Part shown: in pieces, positions 59,629 through 64,000 of the stretch
Layout of the letters: every line of letters begins with the position of its first letter
How positions within the stretch are numbered: the first letter of the stretch is position 1
Assembly: GCA_015258065.1 (NCBI GenBank)
Contig: JABZIZ010000005.1
Span: 66,330 to 130,329 of the forward strand
Source of the DNA: Lachnospiraceae bacterium
GTDB lineage: Bacteria; Bacillota; Clostridia; Lachnospirales; Lachnospiraceae
DNA length: 64,000 bases
Direction of reading: 5' to 3'
Position numbers and translations under genes: made by a program
The notes under the pieces: generated by a model
What the model saw: only the letters and a program-made list of their open reading frames with translations
Databases searched by the model: none
Told to the model about the DNA's origin: nothing

Positions 59629-60847
59629 AATAGAGTTTCTCCCGTTTGAAAAGTTTTTTCATCTCATTCAGTTCTCTCATGGACAACTCCGATTGATTCA
59701 GTGCTCCGTGATAAAGCTTTTCATTTACAAGATCTTCAATAAAGGAATCCATCTCCACCTGGCGTTCCCGATCCTGTGCAAAGGCTTGCATGAGAGATGA
59801 AACGAGAAGATCGCAAAACATCACCACCGTCGCTTCTTTGGAGACAGGAGCATTCTCTCCCCCTGTTAAATACTCATGAAGCAGATCCAGCGCCTCCCTG
59901 GGAAAATCAAATTCAACAAAATACGGCTGGATCTCATCCCAACCCTGTCGATGATGATTTAAAATCCAAATACGATGGTAATAAGCCAAACTTTTCATCG
60001 GCTTTCCTCTTAAGTGAAGTTCCTGTGCCATCCGTTCCGAAAGATAGGCGGTATGAATGGCGCGAAAATATTCCTCTTTGCTCTTGCTCCGGATGGCTAC
60101 CAGCAAAGCAAATTCCGGATCGTTGATATCCATATATCGATCCGTTTCCCCGCGAATGACCGAAATCGCAAAAGACTGCGAAATCAGGAGCAGGAGCAAA
60201 AGCGAGATCAACAGGTTGACGAGCGGGATGACAAAAAGAGAAAGATGCAAGCCGGAATGAATAAACAGAAACTGATAAGCACACAAAAATACCATTTGAA
60301 GAGAGAGTGTGATCGCAATTGGAAATGCCACTCGTAACTCTTCATCCAAATGGCGGAACAAAGAAACAGCGACCAGTCCTATGCTCACATAGAGGAAAAA
60401 TTCCGTTGGCTGCGGGTTCTTTTCCAGCAAGACAGAAAACAATAAAAGAACCGTTGCCGCATAAAATCCGATCTCATGATTGGAAAAAAGAGTCAACAAA
60501 ACATAAATGACCACATAAGGCCAGGCAAGAAAAGTGAGACGGGGAAGCAAACATGCCACCAGGAGGCAGAAAAAAAAGACGAGCACAAAGCGCCACAAAT
60601 GCTTTTCGTTATTATAAGAAAAGTCCCCCGCATAGTTCGCATCCGCGATCAGATAATCAAGCAGAATCCCAAACGAAAGAGCCAGCACCACATTGCGAAT
60701 CGTCTCCTCTTCCCCTCTTTTAGCCAAAAACGAAATCCCATAGATCATTCCTCCCATGACCAGGATGATAAGAATCATCAGTAAGGGTGGAATCTTTCTA
60801 CCGGCTTCTGTATTTCTTCTAGTTGAATCTTTGTTTTGCCCCATCAC
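59612..60847 (-). CDS. Degenerate, shortened PgpH-like 7TM-HD protein
   Basis: This 411-residue protein stands between phoH and ybeY, the usual place of pgpH (yqfF), a c-di-AMP phosphodiesterase. It has seven or so membrane helices (about 20-230) and a C-terminal region that follows the PgpH HD domain: EYFRAIHTAYLSERMAQEL (with H265), LAYYHRIW (291-292) and SKEATVVMFCDLL from 336, then EDLVNEKLYHGALNQSEL. PgpH is about 700 residues; the large external 7TMR-HDED part is absent. The HD motif YYHDIG reads YYHRIW, so the metal-binding aspartate is Arg292, and the later HHGT motif is not recognisable. Catalysis is unlikely. It may be a sensor or scaffold. Confidence 0.8.
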   Translation of the reverse strand: MMGQNKDSTRRNTEAGRKIPPLLMILIILVMGGMIYGISFLAKRGEEETIRNVVLALSFGILLDYLIADANYAGDFSYNNEKHLWRFVLVFFFCLLVACLLPRLTFLAWPYVVIYVLLTLFSNHEIGFYAATVLLLFSVLLEKNPQPTEFFLYVSIGLVAVSLFRHLDEELRVAFPIAITLSLQMVFLCAYQFLFIHSGLHLSLFVIPLVNLLISLLLLLLISQSFAISVIRGETDRYMDINDPEFALLVAIRSKSKEEYFRAIHTAYLSERMAQELHLRGKPMKSLAYYHRIWILNHHRQGWDEIQPYFVEFDFPREALDLLHEYLTGGENAPVSKEATVVMFCDLLVSSLMQAFAQDRERQVEMDSFIEDLVNEKLYHGALNQSELSMRELNEMKKLFKREKLYYDFLR

Positions 60848-60876
60848 TCACTTGCCGCACAAAACCTTCCCTGCTT

Positions 60877-61893
60877 TTATCGGCGCTTCCTTTCTTCTTT
60901 TCTACCTCTCCGGGATTGTGATTGGATCTCATAATTCTCGTATGCTTTGACGATTTTCTGTACCAGCGGGTGCCTGACCACATCCCTGCTGCTTAGCGTG
61001 CAAAAAGAAATTCCATCAATTTTATGAAGAACTCTTTGTGCGACATCCAGACCGCTCAATGTTCCGGGTGCCAGATCCTTTTGTGTTTCATCCCCTGTTA
61101 CAATCACCTTTGAACCAAACCCGATTCTGGTCAGAAACATTTTCATCTGTGCAGGAGTGGTATTCTGTGCCTCATCCAATATGATATACGCTTGATCCAG
61201 AGTTCTTCCGCGCATGTAAGCAAGAGGGGCGACTTCTATCAAGCCCTTTTCCATATTCGCCGCAAACTTCTCCGCCCCCATGATCTGATAGAGTGCGTCA
61301 TAAAGTGGTCTCAAATAGGGATCCACCTTGCTCTGCAAATCTCCCGGAAGAAAGCCAAGCTTTTCACCCGCTTCAATCGCCGGCCGAGTCAAAATAATCC
61401 TGGACACCTCCTCATGCAAAAAGGCGGTAATTGCCATTGCCATAGCTAAATACGTCTTTCCGGTACCCGCCGGACCGATGCCAAAGGTGATCATATTATT
61501 CCGAATAGAATCGACATATTTCTTTTGACCGATGGTTTTCGGACTGACCGGCTTGCCTGCCACTGTATGACAGATCAGATCTCCGGACAATTCCACTAAG
61601 ACGCCATCCCCCTCCTCCTGCACAACTTCCTCCTTACGCAGCGCAATCGCATAATCCACGCTTTGCTCTTCTACGCTTTGCCCGTTTCTTTGCAATCCGA
61701 CCAGTTCCAGAATGACCGCGGAAGCATGCCGCACATTCTCTTCCCTCCCTGTCACATGAAGGACCCCATCGCGGTCCACCACAGAGACCCGGAACTGCCT
61801 TTCAATTTTCTTGAGGAAAGCATCATTTTGCCCAAAGGCGGTCTGCATCTCATTCATGGAAAGCGCGATGAGCTGTTCAGATGAATTCTTCAT
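60877..61893 (-). CDS. phoH: PhoH-family ATPase
   Basis: This 338-residue PhoH protein has a KH-like N-terminal region and an ATPase domain with GPAGTGKTYLAMAMA and ILDEAQNTTPAQMK, plus VTGDETQKDL. PhoH-family proteins in this position (Bacillus YqfE-like) are thought to act in RNA metabolism or ribosome maturation along with YbeY. The C-terminal tail is very basic (RRGRKEERKRR). It overlaps rlmH by four bases and precedes the PgpH-like gene. Confidence 0.95.
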   Translation of the reverse strand: MKNSSEQLIALSMNEMQTAFGQNDAFLKKIERQFRVSVVDRDGVLHVTGREENVRHASAVILELVGLQRNGQSVEEQSVDYAIALRKEEVVQEEGDGVLVELSGDLICHTVAGKPVSPKTIGQKKYVDSIRNNMITFGIGPAGTGKTYLAMAMAITAFLHEEVSRIILTRPAIEAGEKLGFLPGDLQSKVDPYLRPLYDALYQIMGAEKFAANMEKGLIEVAPLAYMRGRTLDQAYIILDEAQNTTPAQMKMFLTRIGFGSKVIVTGDETQKDLAPGTLSGLDVAQRVLHKIDGISFCTLSSRDVVRHPLVQKIVKAYENYEIQSQSRRGRKEERKRR

Positions 61894-62372
61894 TTATGAT
61901 ACGGTGCTCCACTCCTGATCCGATAGCTCCTATAAATTTGCTCCAGTAAAATAATGCGCATAAGTTGGTGCGGAAAGGTAAAGGCGGAAAAACTTAACTT
62001 TTCATCCGCTCTGTTTAAAACCGAATCCGACAATCCCAAAGACCCTCCTATCACAAAAGCAAGCGTGCTTTTTCCTCTGACCGAAAGATCTTCCAGATGT
62101 CTGGCAAAGGAAAGGGAATCCATCTGTTTCCCCTGAATGGCAAGGGCAATGACATAATCTTCCGCTCCCACCTGTTTGAGAATTCTGCCTCCTTCTTTGT
62201 CCAAGATCTGCAATGTTTCCTTATCCGACGCTTTTTCCGGTGTCCTCTCATCTTCCGTTTCCATCATTTGCAAATGACAGTACGGAAGGAGACGCTTCGC
62301 ATATTCGGAAGCCGCCCCCTGCAGATATTTCTCTTTCAACTTTCCTACACTAATCAGTTTGATCTTTTCCAA
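61890..62372 (-). CDS. rlmH: 23S rRNA (pseudouridine1915-N3)-methyltransferase RlmH
   Basis: This 160-residue SPOUT methyltransferase modifies pseudouridine 1915 of helix 69 in 23S rRNA. FVIGGSLGLSDSVL forms the SAM-binding knot, and the C-terminal MRIILLEQIYRSYRIRSGAPYHK is present with its core YRIRSGAPYH. TTG 62372 opens the frame but its ribosome binding site is weak. Its substrate pseudouridine is made by an RluD enzyme such as the one at 4823. It precedes phoH. Confidence 0.96.
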   Translation of the reverse strand: MEKIKLISVGKLKEKYLQGAASEYAKRLLPYCHLQMMETEDERTPEKASDKETLQILDKEGGRILKQVGAEDYVIALAIQGKQMDSLSFARHLEDLSVRGKSTLAFVIGGSLGLSDSVLNRADEKLSFSAFTFPHQLMRIILLEQIYRSYRIRSGAPYHK

Positions 62373-62385
62373 TGATCCGTTCTGT

Positions 62386-63777
62386 TTACTTTCTTTTGCT
62401 TTTCAGATACCGGTCAATTCCGCTGGCAGCCTTTCTTCCGGCTCCCATCGCCAATATAACTGTAGCAGCGCCGATCACCGCGTCTCCACCAGCAAACACC
62501 CCTTCAATGGAAGTGGCACCAGTCTCTTCATCTGCCACGATACATCCCTTTTTATTGGTTTCAAGCCCCGGGGTCGTAGAAGCAATCAGGGGATTGGGGG
62601 AAGTGCCAAGAGCTAAAATCACTGCGTCGCAGGCAATTTCGAATTCGGATCCCTCTACCGGAACCGGTCTGCGTCTTCCGGATTCATCCGGCTCTCCAAG
62701 GCTCATTTTGATGCATTTGCAACTCTTAACCCAACCATTCTCATCCGCAAAAATTTCTACCGGATTGGTGAGCAGATCAAAGATAATGCCTTCATTCTTG
62801 GCATGTTCGATTTCTTCTCTTCTGGCAGGAAGCTCGGCATCCGACCTGCGATAAACAATATGAACCTCACTTCCCAATCGGAGTGCCGTTCTGGCGGCGT
62901 CCATTGCCACGTTCCCTCCGCCGATCACAACCGTCTTCTTTGGGTGCATGATGGGGGTGCTGGAACCGCTCGAAAAAGCCCCCATGAGATTGCTTCTGGT
63001 CAAAAACTCATTTGCCGAGAAGACGCCGAGTGACTGCTCGCCCGGAATATGCATGAACATGGGAAGGCCCGCTCCGGAACCGATGAAAACGGCGTCATAA
63101 CCTTCTTCCTTCATCAAGCTCTCTACCGTCACTGACTTACCGGCAATGACGTCCGTCTCAATGGTGACCCCAAGAGACTTCAGGTTCTCAATATCCCTTG
63201 CAACCACATCCTCTTTCGGAAGACGAAACTCCGGGATTCCATAAACCAACACCCCTCCCGCTTTATGCAGCGCTTCAAAAATATGAACCTGATATCCCAT
63301 TTTCGCCAGATCTCCTGCACAGGTGAGACCTGCAGGGCCGGAACCGATCACAGCAACCTTTTGAGGCTTTTTTTCTTCCGATCCCTGCGGTTTTACTCCT
63401 GCACGAATGGCCGTATCCGCCGCATATCTCTCGAGTTTTCCAATCGCAACCGGCTCCGACTTGAATCCCCGAATACATTTTCCTTCACATTGTGTCTCTT
63501 GCGGACAAACCCTGCCGCAAACCGCAGGAAGAGCAGAAGATTCAGAGAGTGTCTGATAAGCAGCCACGGCATCTCCTGCTTTTATTTCCTGAATAAATTT
63601 GGGGATATTGATGCTTACCGGACAACCTTGTACACAAAGCGGATTCCGGCAGTTCAGACATCTGGCTGCCTCTGCCTCCGCTTCCTCTTTATTATAACCA
63701 AGACATACTTCTTCGAAATTTGTTGCGCGTACCTTCGCATCCTGTTCTCGGACCGGTACTCTATTTGTATTTTCCAT
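62386..63777 (-). CDS. gltA: NADPH-dependent glutamate synthase small subunit (GltD-like)
   Basis: This 463-residue flavoprotein oxidises NADPH and passes electrons in glutamate synthase or related NADPH-ferredoxin complexes. The N-terminal iron-sulphur cysteines are in CLNCRNPLCVQGCP and VCGRVCPQETQCEGKC; the FAD motif is IGSGPAGLTCAGDLA and the NADPH motif is VIGGGNVAMDAARTAL. ATG has GGAG eight bases upstream. The upstream gene encodes an SudB-like flavoprotein; the two together suggest an Nfn-like or sulphide dehydrogenase-like electron-bifurcating pair (NfnAB), as found in many Clostridia. No large GltB subunit is seen. Confidence 0.93.
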   Translation of the reverse strand: MENTNRVPVREQDAKVRATNFEEVCLGYNKEEAEAEAARCLNCRNPLCVQGCPVSINIPKFIQEIKAGDAVAAYQTLSESSALPAVCGRVCPQETQCEGKCIRGFKSEPVAIGKLERYAADTAIRAGVKPQGSEEKKPQKVAVIGSGPAGLTCAGDLAKMGYQVHIFEALHKAGGVLVYGIPEFRLPKEDVVARDIENLKSLGVTIETDVIAGKSVTVESLMKEEGYDAVFIGSGAGLPMFMHIPGEQSLGVFSANEFLTRSNLMGAFSSGSSTPIMHPKKTVVIGGGNVAMDAARTALRLGSEVHIVYRRSDAELPARREEIEHAKNEGIIFDLLTNPVEIFADENGWVKSCKCIKMSLGEPDESGRRRPVPVEGSEFEIACDAVILALGTSPNPLIASTTPGLETNKKGCIVADEETGATSIEGVFAGGDAVIGAATVILAMGAGRKAASGIDRYLKSKRK

Positions 63778-63835
63778 GACTTTGATCTCCTCAATCTGAA
63801 CAGCATTTTAAATGATCATGCAAACTCCATCCCGA

Positions 63836-64000
63836 TTAGCTGCACTGTCCGCAACCACCGTGGTGCGTCTCTTTCTCTTTCGCTTTTAGGAAAAGTCTTC
63901 CCTCTTCGGTCTTATAAAGCTTCATTCGCTCCATTGCCTGATTAAAATCCACCAAATGACCGTCAAATTCCGGTCCGTCCACACAGGCAAACTTCACTTC
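63836..64000 (-). CDS. SudB/NfnA-like FAD/NAD-binding subunit, 3' end only
   Basis: Only the last 54 codons lie in the window; the gene continues beyond 64000. The translated end includes VKFACVDGPEFDGHLVDF, typical of sulphide or dihydroorotate dehydrogenase-like FAD/NAD-binding proteins, and finishes with HHGGCGQCS, where cysteines could bind iron-sulphur. It lies just before the GltD-like gene on the same strand. Together they likely form the NfnAB/Sud-type complex that couples ferredoxin, NADH and NADPH. The full length and start cannot be judged. Confidence 0.85.
   Translation of the reverse strand, partial: EVKFACVDGPEFDGHLVDFNQAMERMKLYKTEEGRLFLKAKEKETHHGGCGQCS

Overview
The window reads as a chromosomal segment of a low-to-moderate GC Firmicute, most likely a member of the Clostridia and probably Lachnospiraceae-like. 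This rests on gene content: a glgC-glgD pair, LexA divergent from a YneA-like gene, a mutS-mutL-miaA-YnbB run, an mre-rod cluster with mgsA, Gld-like ABC genes and a SepF/HlyD-like cluster. The genus cannot be named from sequence alone. I see no rRNA, CRISPR array, insertion sequence or prophage, and no gene-free stretch longer than about 300 bases; the longest is the 233-base lexA/yneA divergent region.

Layout. 1-1034 (+): yqeK and rsfS. 1049-4057: lexA (-) diverges from an SOS-type promoter feeding a YneA-like LysM gene, a tyrosine recombinase and a shikimate-kinase-like gene. 4104-7652 (-): cytidylate-kinase-like, rluD, lspA, aroB. 7730-19005 (-): an envelope and division block of sepF, an HlyD-like adaptor, a small P-loop protein, a D-Ala-D-Ala carboxypeptidase, mgsA, rodA, pbp2, mreD, mreC, mreB and radC. 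19015-26166 (-): a PLP lyase-family gene, miaA, mutL, mutS. 26172-29526 (-): phosphatidylethanolamine genes psd and pssA, a flippase-like membrane protein and a PAP2 phosphatase. 29655-31548 (-): tcdA and a DnaJ-like gene, bounded by a promoter and a terminator. 31720-42279 (-): L,D-transpeptidase, miaB, pepT, a nuclease-like gene, a DUF5662-like gene, a debranching-enzyme homologue, a UvrD-like helicase, gltX. 42490-44753 (+): glgC-glgD. 44928-54080 (-): DUF4340, a GldFG-like permease, an ABC ATPase, dut, an alpha-amylase, rnhA, a membrane MutS-like ATPase, tyrS. 54218-54406 (+): tRNA-Ala(CGC) and tRNA-Gly(CCC). 54410-64000 (-): two FAD oxidoreductases, a MOP-type flippase, ybeY, a PgpH-like gene, phoH, rlmH, the glutamate synthase small subunit and the 3' end of a partner flavoprotein.

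How it works together. Most of the segment serves elongation and division (MreBCD, PBP2, RodA, SepF, L,D-transpeptidase), lipid synthesis, DNA repair (LexA, MutSL, RadC, UvrD-like) and translation or RNA maturation (RsfS, MiaA, MiaB, YbeY, RlmH, RluD, three tRNA-charging or tRNA-modifying enzymes, two tRNAs). Glycogen functions are split between an intact glgCD pair, an intact GH13 amylase and a GH13 debranching homologue that has lost catalytic residues.

The strongest leads are several ordinary-looking genes in canonical positions whose active sites appear eroded or changed: a PgpH-position HD protein with the HD aspartate replaced, a GlgX-like protein lacking nucleophile and acid/base, a methylglyoxal-synthase homologue with both catalytic aspartates substituted, and a shikimate-kinase-like protein without key substrate arginines, sitting in the SOS-controlled operon. 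I found no clear new multi-gene defence or mobile system.
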